A DNA stretch of 64,000 nt, taken from contig OZ029914.1 in assembly GCA_964023275.1 (NCBI GenBank), forward strand, positions 32,619,351 to 32,683,350, written 5' to 3'. Made by a program: the position numbers and the translations under genes. This document shows positions 11,801 to 23,668 of this stretch, piece after piece. The DNA is from Norana najaformis (taxonomy: Eukaryota > Annelida > Clitellata > Crassiclitellata > Hormogastridae). The first letter of the stretch is position 1. The number at the start of each line of letters is the position of its first letter. Below the pieces are notes generated by a model that searched no databases, was not told the origin of the DNA, and worked only from the letters and a program-made list of their open reading frames with translations.

Positions 11801-14800
11801 TTATGCCATTTTTCTGTCGTGTTAGTGCGTGTTGAGAATTTAAATCTCAACCACAACAGAAGTATATTTCAGAATTTCTGTTGCTCTGCCATAAACAATA
11901 ACGTGATATGTAATAGAGCAAGGCAGTGGACTGAAAGTGAAGTTTGTAGTACTTTGTACCAGCAGCATCTTTAAGATTGACTGATCCTTCCTTTATTTGA
12001 ATCTGGATGCTAGATGGGCTTGATTTTGAATTACAGTACTGCCTCTATTACGTTACTTCATATGTGAAAAAGTGCGTAATCTAATCACTGTGCATACAGC
12101 AATTAATCAGTGTCCTTTAACTCCTGTTGGATTTATTGTGGCTGCAATTTTAGCTCAATGCTGGACAGGTAGATTTTAATGCCTAGTGTAATTGGTTAAT
12201 TATAATTTTAAGTAATCACAATCTTGTATGTGCAGTCTGTTGTTAAGTGTAGGCATTCTTTTGCATTCATAAAAATTACTTAGCTTTCTGATGCTAGAGA
12301 GAACTTCACACTTTTTTTCTCTGTGTATGTCTGTAGCTTTGTCTTTGTGCATCTGTATTTATACCTCTGCATGTGTGTCTAGCTCACTGTGTTAAAGTAT
12401 CCTTTTGTTTGTGTCCTTTAATGTTTGTGTCTGCATCTGTCTGTCTGTGTGTATCCTTGTCTTTGTGTGCATTTGTGTCTTTGTTTGAACCTGTTTGCAT
12501 TTCTGTGTGTTTGTATCTGTTTGTATTTCTGTCAATTAAGATGCTTCAATACAATATAATGACTTTAATTTAAGACTTATTGATTTCTGTAGCAGTGTAT
12601 TTCTCAGTGCTTTCAAATTTTTCAACATGTGACGTTTTTAAATAGAAATTTGAGCTCAGCTGTTAATTTACTTTTAGATGTATCTTGAAGATGGATCATC
12701 ACTGTCCTTGGTTAGTTTTCTGGTTTAAGGATGAACCAGGTTCAGAAATCCCTTGAGATTTTTGTTCCCCTGTTATGTGTGAGAAATGAAACCTGCTTTT
12801 AAGCACAGTTGAACTGGCATATAGGCTATGCATCTGACTTTAATTTAAAGCTAAAATTTGTGTGCTTCCATAAAACTGTAAGGGCAAAGTTTCTGCTAAA
12901 TAGTTAAGTCAAGTTCTCTACTGTTTTCGTTTGAAGTCTGTTCACTAGCTTGCTTCATCTATAATCTTTACAAGCTTAGATATGGCGCTAAATTTATGTG
13001 GAGAAGGATTGTCATTATCAAATAATTACTGGTACTGTCAAGTGTATACAAGTGCCTTGCAGTCCACACAGGGCTTTGTGTATTTTGACTTTAAATGTTA
13101 ACTTTTACTTACTACAGTATGTCATCTTACTACAAATTGTTCTATTTTGATACTTGGCTAACTAATTTATTTGAGTAAGTAATTAGACTAACTTTAAATC
13201 TGTTCTGATAGGTAGAATACGAATGGGCATGTGACAATTGCTCAGTTGAGGTTTTTCACTTAAACACAATGTCCTATGTGAATAGCCTAAGCAGCTATGA
13301 ATTGGTTTGAATGTACATGTTTTAATGAATGGTTTTTTCTACATGTACAGGGTGAACAACTGCATTTGCTTCAGCAGTTACAAGTTCTTTGTTCTCCTGA
13401 TCAGTTACTCTCTTCTCTATTGTCTCTTTGTCTCAGCAACCTCTTTCCAGTACTTCATCAAGTTCTGGTTGGTGAGTTAGAGACACCTATTTGATTTGAT
13501 CGTTTCCTTAGGACAATTGCTTTCTTGTACTGGGTACTGTATGTACTAGACGATGGTTCATGTACTGGGTACTGTAGGCACTGGATGATGCTTCGAGTCT
13601 GAACTTCTGAAGACCAGTACATCAGACTGCTGGGTGATAGAGAATATAGAGACAGACGTTGTTCAGTTTTCAGCAGATCAGATTTACTTGTAGAGCATCT
13701 GGGTTTCTTAGGGTAGAGTTTCAAGTTTTGCTTGACTCATTTAACTCGTTTTGCTTGAATTGTTTGTACCTCAGGATCGGCAGTTGCCACTCATGCTATG
13801 GCTGTAGCTGACAATAGCCCACCTTCTACAGTAAATGGCCATTGTTTGTTGAGGCTTATGGAAATGCACATTGACCTTTGCTTGAACATGTATGAACCAT
13901 TCTTCTGATGAGCTACTTATCATCTCACTATTCTGCTAAAAACAAGAGTCTGGCTATGAGTCATCAGCTGATAGTGATCAAAAGTCTCGAGCATTTTGTA
14001 ACGAAATACATAACTGATAGTGTCTATTTTAACATAATATAAAAACATAACTTACAAAAAGACTAGAAACTCTGCATGGAGGCAGTGCCGGCTTAGCTGC
14101 TACGAGCAAGAGAAATTTGATGTTTCTAATTTTGGATAGAGGCTCTTAATGTTCTGTTTTTCGACTTCTTACTGTTTTGAAACAGTTGGCTTTGTTTTTA
14201 CAATTAAAAATTTTGGACAGTTCCTGGTAATACTGTTAAAAACAGCAACATTACTAAAAAACAAGTAAGAAATTCTTTATTATTAGTATAAGTTTTTTTT
14301 TTGTAGAACGTCTATGGCGGTGATGTGGACATGTCAAACCTGCACAATGTTTTCCTGTTTTTTGCTGGACTGGTTTTTGTCTTGTCTTTGACTGGACTCT
14401 TGTGCTATCACAGTTCACTGATCGCCAGGAATCGAACAACCCTAGGTGGGTCTGGTGGCAGCAGACCACGTTATGCTCGTGTTTACAACGAACTGCAAAC
14501 ATGTCGGTCCAATGGCTGCAGAGTTTCAACGAAGTTAAATTGAGGACTAAAAAGATTTATCGTGTGATGCGATAGTCAGTCGGTTTGAGTGCACGCCTTG
14601 TAATGTGAGGTCTGCAGGTTCGAGGCTCCCCTGAGATAGTCGCTGTGTAGGGACCTTGAGCAATTCCTTCGTGGACAGTAGCTCTGCAGCATGGTTTGAT
14701 TCTTAGTCATTAGGTTTTGGCACTAAATAAATACAGAAATAATAAGCAATAATAAGAATAAGTGTGTCAATTAAAGAGAGAGTTGGTATGCCAGTCATTA

Positions 14801-17800
14801 CCTTTCACTGGTATATGAAGTTGGGTGATTGGATTAAGAAAGTTGGAGCGTAAATAGGTAATTTAAAAGAAATATTGAGATCAATTGAGTTCATGACTTG
14901 GACTTTGAAACCTTAAAATCTGGTATTTCAATCTTGGTGAAATTGTCTATGCCTTACCTGACTAAATGATTAACCCTTGGATCTTGACCTGGAAATGAAC
15001 CTGACCTGCCTGTCAGTTTTGTTTTGACTGAGCACCGACGAATTGGCTGGTTTCTGCAGCTTTGCTCTCTTTGGACTATGTATAAATCTCAATTTTGCCT
15101 CACTATTGTCCTTTGTTTCATTCAGAAGCATTCCGGGCCCCGATATTCCGTTCGGGGCCAGATCGAAATGGTTTCAGTCTTGGAACATACGCAAACTTTA
15201 TGGAAGTTTTTGGGAACAGAAAATTTCTCTGGTTCTTTCCTGTTTTCACAGCGTAAGTAGAAAACGTTTCTGTTGTTCTTTAATTCTATTTCGTGCTGGC
15301 CATGGGGTTTAGTTCAGGGACTGGCCTTGCAGTTAAGCTAGAGTTTCTACCTCGATTTTTATTTCTCTTCAGTGAGAATAAACTTGCCCTGACTGTTGCA
15401 TACCAGCATATAATTTCACAGAGCTAAGTTATTTATATTAGAAATAAACAAATTTACTAGGTTTAAGTGTGACTGATACTTTCATAATTTGGAAATTTAT
15501 GGAGTGCAGAATTACATTGGAAATAAGAAATTTACTAGGTTTAGTGTTAAATCAAGTTTGCTTGGTAGGCAGCTTACCCATGTTTTTAGTTAGTTGTTTC
15601 TTCTGTGTGGTTTCTTTATAGATTTGTGTATCTAAAAAAGTTTTGTGTTTAGTTTTGTTGGTTTCCTTTTGATTCCAGGTCTTGGCCTAAATGTTTGTTT
15701 TGCTTTGCACTTCAGTTTGGGAGATGGTGCCAAGTACACAACGCGCATCGCTCCTACTTCTGTTGGTTACCAGTCGATGGGTACATCAAGCATTGCCATG
15801 GAGCCCTACATCAGCCTCCAGACGACTCCGATCATGGTCCAACCAGCACCAAAGTATGTCTGCGATTTGTTTAAAAGCTGGAATGCACTTTTCAAAAGCA
15901 CATCTAAGAAGCTTCTACTTGAGGCTTCGTTTAGTCATTTGTGTTACATCATACTGAGCAAGTTTTCGCTGTGACATGCAAATCTTGAGGAAGAACTTTC
16001 TGTTGTTAGATTTTTGTTGGCTGTACCTGGGCATTTTGATATCAGGCAGTGCTTATGTTGCTCGAACACTTTTGAAAGTGTTGGTATAGTAATAGGGCAT
16101 GTCTATAAATTGGCTGTTAATAGACTAGCTCTTTCAGTGATATGGAAATATTTAAAATCCGCAAGCAATTAAGTCACCTTTCAAAAGTCAGTGAAATCTA
16201 TAAATCATTGTACCAATAGTCAAGCCTATTTTTAAGCAAAACTTACATAAGCCAACGTCAGAGTAAGTAAGAATTAATATTATACTTAATCTGGAAGACC
16301 TCCCTTGTTGGCATGCTCGCACAAACTGTCTTTTGGCTTGGTAGCCTAGCAGTCTTGTTTTCTGAGGTCATTTAACTCAAACCAATCACAGTTCAGAAAT
16401 ATGACAGTCTCTGAATCACAGTATCTCCACTTTCAGACTATGACAGTCCGGCGAGTCCGCTAACGATATTCCTTCAGAAGTTTAGCATACTTTAGTCGAT
16501 TAAACTACCATCATCTGATTTCGCAGTTATGGCTATAATCCTACAAATCGAACATCCGTCGGTAGAAGTGTGTTGATGACACAGTTCATTCTTGATAGAT
16601 TCGGAGTTTACGGAGAACTTTTCGTGCGATGTCCCATGAATTTGATGAATTCCATACAACTGAAGAATACAGCGCTGCGTTTTGCCGTGCATCGTTAAAA
16701 ATCATCTTCTTCCAACCGAACAACACAGTCAACCATTAATTTCAAATTTCTTTAGCTGGTTCTCTGCTTTCTTTATAGTTCCAAAGCACAGTGCACAGCT
16801 TTCTCCACTACCTAACAATAATTTTAAGCCCTGCAATGCTGGCACATATTTATCTAAATGCATACATATATCTAGATGCGGGCAATTATACACTTAAACA
16901 TTCACTAAATCTAGCATAATATAATCTTGAAACAAACAAGCTAACCCGTCTAATGTAGCAAAAAACCAACACAGTGAGAATTGCTATAAGCATAAAACTT
17001 CACTGCGCTTTCAAGGACTGTAATTGTGTCACACTGTTCTATTTCTATGATGCTTTGACATTTTGAGGTCTCTTGTACAACTGCCTCATAAATAAAATGT
17101 TCTGTTTGCTGGTTCAGAATGCCTTGGAAGTAGTTTAATAGTTGAGAATGCCTTGGAAGTAGTTTAATAGTTGAGAATGTCTTGGAAGGGGTATGTACTT
17201 AAGAGAAAAAAGGTGAGAATTTCTTTGATGGGAGATTAGTTGATCACAAAATTGCTATGGCACTTCATGGAGCAGAAAAGAACAATTCCCTTTTGTAGGT
17301 TCAACGAAAGTTCATATAGTGGTGGCATTGATGATGATCCAAACAGTCCGGAGGAGAACTACAGAAGTCCAGCAGGTACTTTTCTACACACTGTCTATTC
17401 TCTATTTTTCAGATCACTTATATTTTATCACAGGCTTGCTACAAAACCATCGCTGTCACTGTCTTCTCCATAACATGTAACAGACTGCGGTGAATTCATG
17501 ACTGCTCGGACATCCATCAACAAGACTAATATAATCATAAAACTCAATCTAAACCCTCGTTGAATAAAGCAAAAGTAAAGAAATAAGGATTGACATGAAA
17601 AGATGCTCTGGATAGTAAGAAATTTGGGAAATATATTCAGAGATATAGACAGAGACTGTCAGATGACACAGAGACAGAAAGGTATAGGGAGAGATCACGA
17701 GTTCACTGCTGTTTGTTAATTGTGATGGAGAATACGGTGATGGTTTTGTAGTTATTTGCAGTTCAATTCATTTAAAATGAACTGCAGGATATGGGAACAA

Positions 17801-18522
17801 TTCGTGTTAACCAAATTTCGTGTTAGCCTTTTTTAATTTCCATTTAAAAAATTTTAAATGCAAGCACTTACTGTAAGCAGAACGATCATTGAGTGTAGAA
17901 TCCATAAAAGAGCACACGCATTTGAGAGAACTACATAAACTGCAGAAATTCATTTAATTCTGGGTGATATTTATTTAGAAAATAATAAAAGATAAATTGG
18001 TAAACTTTGTTTTTGGCTAAAAGATATGGCCACCCCAGACTCTAATAGAATAGAGCACTGCAGCTGAGCTCAGTGATTCTCCCATCAGCAAGTGCAGAAA
18101 CTTGGAAAAGATAATATTAGAAGACATTATCCTGAGAACTGGATGGGAAACCTATTCCAATCTGGAAAACATGGAAAGGGGCTTTTTTATGCATTCTGTT
18201 GCTGTGCATAAATGGAACTTTGTAGATCCTCTCGGCATTAAGGTACACACACAAAGCATTAAGATTAATGTTGACAATAATTTTATTGTTATAATTACAA
18301 TGCTGGTAGTTACTATTGTTTAAGAGCTTGATATGGCTTTTTACATTGACCTTACTTTACCTTACACTTTGTTATTATTATACCACAGAACTTTTTTTGT
18401 GCTATATTGTTTCAGTAGCTGTTGTCATTCTGACTCCTAACAGAATGTCTGTTGTTCAGAACATGTGTTTTGTTGTTTCAGATCCATATCACATTACTCC
18501 AGTGCAACATAAACGAATGTGA
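8875..18522 (+). CDS. ZDHHC2/15/20: DHHC palmitoyltransferase, ZDHHC2/15/20 type (complete, 12 exons)
   Basis: Transfers palmitate from palmitoyl-CoA to cysteines of target proteins; a multipass membrane enzyme of the secretory pathway or plasma membrane. Exons: 8875-8992, 10020-10046, 10322-10416, 11124-11241, 11693-11762, 12678-12710, 13351-13471, 14307-14445, 15126-15252, 15716-15853, 17299-17375, 18482-18522. All junctions are GT-AG and keep phase, giving 367 residues, the length of vertebrate ZDHHC2. Two N-terminal helices (about 12-34 and 45-65) are followed by the Cys-rich domain spread over exons 5-7, with DHHC at residues 149-152 (C152 catalytic) then PWVNNC. Helices 3 and 4 lie in exons 7 and 8, followed by the conserved [11 protein letters not shown] (TTxE-type) motif and the NGFSLG motif. 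The C-terminal tail is variable and ends [13 protein letters not shown]. The vertebrate 2/15/20 split probably postdates this lineage, so I do not choose one paralogue. Confidence 0.96.
9062..9165 (-). mobile_element. SINE-C copy (ZDHHC intron 1)
   Basis: On the minus strand it reads from 'taatgacatttaacatc' through 'aatgcctctgatgag' to 'gcgctatacaaat'. The same order of blocks occurs at 29938-30042 (plus), 46283-46355 and 58846-58885 (minus). Confidence 0.65.
12300..12540. repeat. TG/TGTCT-rich low-complexity tract
   Basis: Irregular tgtgtctg/tttgtg runs in ZDHHC intron 5. The ORF across it (12373-12573) is compositional, not a gene. Confidence 0.7.
14566..14762 (+). mobile_element. SINE-A, tRNA-derived (best copy, ZDHHC intron 8)
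   Basis: Starts with an internal-promoter A-box-like stretch (tagtcagtcggtttgag) and has a clear B box ggttcgaggctc at 14617-14628, spaced as in a tRNA. The shared body 'gctgtgtagggaccttgagc' follows, then an A-rich (AATAAT)-type tail. Related copies occur at 20379-20500 (minus), 44556, 49622, 60655 and 63781 (plus). Confidence 0.85.
14970..15080 (+). mobile_element. LINE-A 3' fragment (ZDHHC intron 8)
   Basis: Carries 'ggatcttgacctggaaatg' and 'gttttgttttgactgagcacc' then decays. It ends within about 50 bases of exon 9, so the LINE remnant nearly abuts the splice acceptor at 15126. Confidence 0.75.
17116..17190. repeat. 29-bp tandem repeat (about 2.5 units)
   Basis: Unit agaatgccttggaagtagtt plus nine bases, two full copies and a partial one, about 110 bases before exon 11 of the ZDHHC gene. 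Confidence 0.85.
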
Positions 18523-20146
18523 AACTAGGTTTTCTTCATTAGAGTCGACTGGCAAGGCTTCGGTGACGACTTTGTTTGGGGACTTCTCATTTTCTGCATT
18601 ATCATTCCTCACCGAACTTGAATCTTTGAGAATAGATCTCAGACTTCTGACACCGCTTTTCTGCGGAACATCCAGTTTGCTTTTTCGCAACTCTTCAGAC
18701 ATCGAATGCTTCGCATAGTGAAGCAACTAAAACTGTCATCTCACCCTGGCCAAACAAGATCAAGATTATGAAGAAACAGTGGCTCAGTGCTGGCTTCGAT
18801 TCCTGACCGTCTGGGCTTGAGTTCCTGGTGTTTTGCCACTTGGGTGGATGACTGAAGATCCCCAAGTTGTGACCAAGTTTGCTGGACACTGGTTGGGTTA
18901 GCTCCGGAGGTTGTGGGTTCGAGTCCATTTGGCATGGCTTTCACTTACAGACCAATGTTGGCTAGCTTCTAACCTGCATACTGCCACAGGCGTCCTTGCT
19001 GTTCATCTGGGACGGTCCCGCGAAGAGGTGGCCTCAATTGAAATTCAGGCCAACAGTTCAAGAGATAAATACCAGTGTCTTTGCTTTACTTCATCCCAGC
19101 TGATGTTTGGTTTGCCAAGGCTTTGCCAGAGATACTTGAGAGCATTGGCCGTTTTGCTACGGTTGATCTAGGTATTTATTTGGCAGCACATATGACAGAA
19201 AGGCTGCATTTATTCCATTTAGGACATTAACTAATCAATGAATTCCCAATGACTACAACGTAGGCAGCTTGCTACATTCTTATTCATGCCACACGGATCC
19301 TAGTGGAGCTGTTTTTGTTTTTGTGTGATAATCTTTGTAGGATTCGTGCAAGCAGTTACCTCTCGTGTAGCCTTTGTTCTGTAGTTTGTGCACTGAAGAT
19401 TACGGCGCTAGTTGATAGCTGACAATGTGTTACTGAGAGTTCTCGATTGGTCTGTGTGTGTTATCCCAACTAACAGTTACATCCTGCATTAGTGTTCATT
19501 ACATGTGATTGCAGTTTTCAGTGTGTAAATAAATAAGAACTTTTTTAACAAGTAAATAAGCCACAGAATTTTTTGGCTCACCTTGAGCAAAAACTTGTAT
19601 GATTTTTTAAGTGTAATATGTTGGGACATTTATATAGCACCACTTAGAAAACTGCTCAGAAGTACATCAGAATGAAATGAAGAGCAGGGATGGCAAAGGA
19701 ATTTATGATTTTTGGTCAATTCTGTAACTAAATGTTACTTGTAAAATGCTGGATGTTTCAGTTGAGTGCACTTAGGTGACTGGATACTTTGCTGACACCC
19801 TTTCAATATTTTGCCATTCTTCAAAATGCATTTGCTAGTTGTTTTGTGTGACTTAGCCTGTAATCTAGTGCTTGTTTTTTCAAGCCTGCAAAGCTGACTC
19901 CTTGTAGCGACCATGGACAAGTTGTTTGCCCACACTTGGCTTTGTCACTAAGGAGATGTTGGTTTCATACTGGCTTCATCTGGGAAGTAAATGGCAAGTC
20001 CTATGATGCATTGACTTATGTCCAGGACACTGGGATTCATTCATTTGCCAGCTCAAGGGTCGAAGAGCAGGAAATGAGCATCTACCCACGTCAACTAGGA
20101 ACATGGTAGTTTTACCTACTTGGTTGTTTTAGCTTAACTGGAGAGC
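18523..20146. other. ZDHHC 3'UTR and gap
   Basis: No further coding exon was seen. A candidate polyadenylation signal AATAAA is at 19528-19533, about 1 kb after the stop, but it is not unique. A tRNA-like repeat occupies about 18780-19070, and a short SINE-C-like 'atttatatagcaccactt' lies at 19627-19650. Confidence 0.4.
18780..19070 (+). repeat. possible dispersed repeat with two tRNA B-box-like motifs
   Basis: B-box-like motifs occur at about 18795-18805 (cttcgattcct) and 18917-18927 (ggttcgagtcc), the second preceded by an A-box-like 'ggttagctccgg'. The GC content is higher than the surroundings. No second copy was found in this window, so its nature is open. Confidence 0.35.
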
Positions 20147-20154
20147 CTTTAGAG

Positions 20155-20949
20155 CAGTGGTCTTTAAAGTAATGGTAAACAGGTCAGTGGTCCATAGAGC
20201 TTGAACTGTGCTGTTCTATGAACATAATCTTATTTTTTCTGATTTATGATGAACATCAGAACCAAACTAAGTATGACCGTGCATGAGAAAACCCAGCATA
20301 ACTGGGAGAAATCATTATGCAGTAAAAACACTCAGAAGGTGATTAGGCTTGAATAGGTCCTAAATAGTTGCATGCGCATTTTTTTATTTATTACTGCTTT
20401 TATTAGGTGCCACTGTCTAATGACTTAGCAGCAATCAATGGTGCCGAGCAGTTGTGAGTTAAGGACTTGCTCAAGGTCCCTACACAGTAACCATCTTGGA
20501 TTTGTATAGAAATGCCAACCATATCTCTCAACAGATCTTTTAAACTCCACACTATGTATCTGATTCTGCATGTAAGACATATTTAATCTACACCAGAAGG
20601 CTAGATACTTATTAAAAATTTATAACTTTTTACTGTTTGTGATAAAAGCATCCATTTTTCACCAAATGATTCAGTATTTCAGCCTATTCCAATGCAGTAT
20701 TAAACAGTTTTTCCAATTTAGGCTGGATTTCCTCAAGGACGGTCACAAATTGTAAAATATTTAAAAACTGATGCATGCATGTGGTTTACTGTAGTTACTG
20801 ACTTCAGTTTCTTGTCGCTTGCCATTATTCCCATTATTCTGAGGCATATACCATTTCATTATTATCTGAACTGTTCTTGCTCACTCTGATAGACTGGAAG
20901 AAAATATGGTAGTTTCTGGTCCATAATCCAAAAAGTTTAAGGACCACTG
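20155..20949. mobile_element. hAT-like MITE (795 bp) with a nested SINE
   Basis: The left end CAGTGGTCTTTAAAGT and the reverse complement of the right end CAGTGGTCCTTAAACT are near-identical, a form typical of hAT elements (CAGtGGTtCtcAAACt). The flanks give an 8-base target duplication with two mismatches: ctttagag (20147-20154) and ctttaggt (20950-20957). There is no transposase ORF. A SINE-A copy in minus orientation sits inside at about 20379-20500 and must be younger. Confidence 0.75.
20379..20500 (-). mobile_element. SINE-A 3' part, inserted in the hAT-like MITE
   Basis: Reverse complement gives the SINE-A body 'ggttactgtgtagggacctt' followed by 'gagcaagtccttaactcac' and an AT-rich tail, matching 49680-49800 and 60720-60860. 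Confidence 0.75.
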
Positions 20950-21321
20950 CTTTAGGTCTAATGGGTTCCTTAGTTCAACTGAATCCTGTGATTATTGGTT
21001 GCTGGTAATTCAAAAGAACGGATGGCTGACCTGGATCATCACATACGTTACATAGTATGCTTCTGTATAAGAGAATGCTGGACTGAACCCAGTTTGTGAC
21101 TACATTTAAATGATTAGTACTTTTGGCTGATATGGTCTGTGATACCACGAGAACATCAAAATGATGAGGCATCCATTCAAACAGGCAGTGATTAAGAAGG
21201 ATCTTGCCATATAAAATCACTGAGAACTAAGCATGCTTATATAGCAGACTGAATGGTTTGCTGTAGAAACATGTACATTTATATTTACTGACATTCTTAT
21301 AAATGCTGATTAAAATGGTGT

Positions 21322-21464
21322 GACATGGTAGCCCAATCTGTAATGCTCGCACCTCGTGATCTAAAGGCTGTGAGTTGAAGCTAGCTGAGCAGACACTGTA
21401 TGACAACCTTGGGCAAATTGTGCATGCATGATTACCTGTCATGAAGCAGTAAAATTGGTACTGG
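21322..21464 (+). mobile_element. degenerate tRNA-headed repeat, possibly SINE-A
   Basis: A tRNA-like head (tagcccaatctgtaatgctc ... gtgagttgaagc) is followed by 'cactgtatgacaaccttggg', comparable with SINE-A 'gctgtgtagggaccttgagc'. Divergent. Confidence 0.45.
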
Positions 21465-21475
21465 CATTGGCTGGA

Positions 21476-21763
21476 TTTCCTTTTCCTTACTGTCTCTGGA
21501 AAGACAGTAAGGAAAAGGAAATTGATCTATTTTGGCCACATCATGAGGAAGGAGGGAACATGCATCGAGAAGGAGATAATACAGGGCACAATACCGGGAG
21601 GACGGAAAAGAGGAAGACCGAGAATAAACTGGTTGGGCAACATCAGGGCATGGACTGGGCTAACAATGGAGGAGATGCTCAGGCTGGTGGAAGACAGAGG
21701 ACACTGGAGGAACATTGTGCATGATGCGGCCGAATCTCGGAACGAGGAAGGCTGAGAACAGAA
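21476..21763 (+). mobile_element. LINE-B 3' fragment with inverted 5' tip
   Basis: From 21501 to 21763 it matches the long LINE-B copy (40892-41154) without a difference that I can see, including the C-terminal RT-ORF part (GHIMRKEGTCIEKE ... ESRNEEG) and the stop. Its first 20 bases (21476-21495) are the reverse complement of the start of that match (21502-21521), separated by six bases. An 11-bp target duplication cattggctgga flanks it (21465-21475 and 21764-21774). The tail is a short AGAAC repeat. This is a recent TPRT insertion with a 5' inversion. Confidence 0.93.
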
Positions 21764-21774
21764 CATTGGCTGGA

Positions 21775-22889
21775 AGTCAAAGGTTCTTGTGCTGGAAAAA
21801 AGTGGTTGTAGTGGTTGATATGGGGTATGGTTAATCACCATATAGCCACAGCGGTGCTTTGCTCCAGCGTTAACCTGTATGCCTGCCACCACAGTAAAGT
21901 GGGTGATGGTCATTGTAAGCTGTAAGAATCGCTGTAGAAATAGGCGATGACTTTAAGAATTGGAAGCTGATCTGAATATAAAGTTTGTTATAATTGTAAA
22001 TTAAATGAAAGCATTATCCTGCTATGAATTTCGAAAGTAAATAATTATACATTTATTTTACGAATGAGTGAGTATGCTTTTAATTTATGAATGAATAAGC
22101 AAGTATATCTGTATTTTATGGGTAGATAAGTAAGTGTTCAATTATTTTTGGGTAACAAAAACTTATATGTGCATATAGTCATTAAAACGCAATACATTGA
22201 TCATCCAACTTCAAGTTCTACACGTCTGAGTTGTGTTGCAAAAACACTTTGGAATGATTTGCATGTATCTGGTTGGTTGGTTGGTTGATTGGTTAGTCAA
22301 CTGATTGATGTGATAAATAAACTGACTGATTGGTCACTGGATCGGTTGATTGATTGATTTAACATTTTGTGCAAATAAAGCATGGTTTAGTTTAATCCAT
22401 TCACGGATGTATGTTCAGGTTCTTTAGACATTTGATACATGAATAGCTATGGGGAAGAATTTTGATCTTGGGCTTTAATCTTAGCTTACATTCCATGGCT
22501 GTTTGACACGAGTAATTATTTTCTAGCTACATTTGGCATTTGTGTTAACGTGATTATGAAATAGAGTTGTTTTGCTGAGGACTTGCATTGGTCTTAGCCT
22601 TAGACGTGTTTTAGAGCTTATAACTACAAGTAAATGTGAATATAGTTAAAATATTGTAATATAGTAATATGAAGAGAACAACAGTAATTACTGTAATTGT
22701 TGATTGTGTGTTATACAGTTTTCAAGCAGCCTTCAGTTTTTATTTTGTTTTTGGTCTTATCTTGAAAGCATGTTGAAAAGTAACGTGCACACAAACACAC
22801 ACGCGCGCGCACATTCACCTCTGCAAAAGTAGAAAAGTCACTATCAGCACGTATGTGTGCATGTGTGTCCATGTATTACATATCGCATT
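21775..22889. other. gap between LINE copies
   Basis: No gene was recognised. It contains a GGTT-rich tract at 22271-22365 and a short CA/CG-alternating tract (acacacacgcgcgcgc) near 22792-22812. Confidence 0.4.
22271..22365. repeat. (GGTT/GATT)n tract
   Basis: Imperfect ggttggttgatt repeats grading into gattgattg. Confidence 0.7.
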
Positions 22890-23668
22890 GCTAATCTACA
22901 ACGTTGCTAATCTACAACACTCTCCAAGCCTCCAGTCTTTGTCAGTTGTTTACGATCCAACCATTCCACTCAACCCGTGCCTCTTCTTCTCAAACGCTTC
23001 TTAGCGTTCTGTGACCTCGTCCTTAAAATTTGGAAATCGCTCCACAGCCCTTGCTGCTCTGCCCTCCGGAATAAACTACTGCCAGAATTAGGTCAATAAT
23101 CTGACCCATCCTGTGAACTCACCAGTGCTGCATCTCTTGCCATTACTGCACAGATCTTTTACTCAAAACTGAGAACACTCCTCTTCCACAAATCTTGTCC
23201 TGATTGATTCCTCCTCTTCCCCTTTATCTGCCTTATCGTTCCATTTGTAGACTTCTTCCACCATAGCTGTCTGTCTGCATGCCTGGTTCATGAGTCTTGA
23301 CCTGGAATCGAATCTGACCTTACCTGCCTGTCAGTTCTTTTGACTGAGCGCCTGTGATTAAACCATTCCTCTTTCACAGATTCTATCCTGACCCCTTCTT
23401 CCTCTTATTTCTCTTTCCACTCCAATCCCAAACATCACCCACCATAGCTGCCATGCTGTCTCTGTGACTGACTTTTGGATCTTGACCTGGAACTGAACCA
23501 TTTTGCCTATCGATTTGGTTTTGACCGAGCGCCTGTGAATAAGCTGGTCCTCGTGACGTGGCTTTCATTAGGCGCTGTAGAAATCTCGGGATGACAATTA
23601 CGACTAAGCTGGTTCCCACGACTTGGCTGTCGTTGGGTGCTGAAGAAATTTCTAGTTTACGATTACTT
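22890..23668 (+). mobile_element. LINE-A copy (older), split by a younger LINE-A
   Basis: Part of the RT C-terminus and 3'UTR of LINE-A run from about 22890 to 23360. The sequence breaks off after 'actgagcgcctgtga' and resumes at about 23603 with 'ctaagctggttcccacg', continuing to an ATTACG tip at 23660. The reading frame is broken by several changes, so this copy is old. Confidence 0.8.
23364..23599 (+). mobile_element. LINE-A copy (younger), nested in an older LINE-A
   Basis: Starts in the middle of the family consensus at 'attcctctttcacagatt' and runs to the 3' tip 'ggcgctgtagaaatctcggg'. Flanking gattaa (23356-23361) and gactaa (23602-23607) look like a 6-base target duplication with one change. 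Confidence 0.8.

Noticed and set aside
12373-12573. Cys/Val/Leu-rich ORF that could look like a small membrane protein
   Set aside because: It comes from a TGTCT-rich low-complexity tract inside a ZDHHC intron.
14571-14630. tRNA-like sequence on the plus strand
   Set aside because: Same reasoning: followed by the SINE-A body and A-rich tail, repeated in several places in the window.
21527-21913. 128-codon minus-strand ORF
   Set aside because: Antisense to the short LINE-B copy; the same reverse frame appears at 40918-41106 opposite the long copy.
23383-23619. Minus-strand ORF repeated with variations at 6883-7179, 24843-25025, 34038-34238 and 57965-58348
   Set aside because: The similarity is that of LINE-A 3'UTR copies read antisense, not of a protein family. 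The true coding strand is plus, upstream of this segment.
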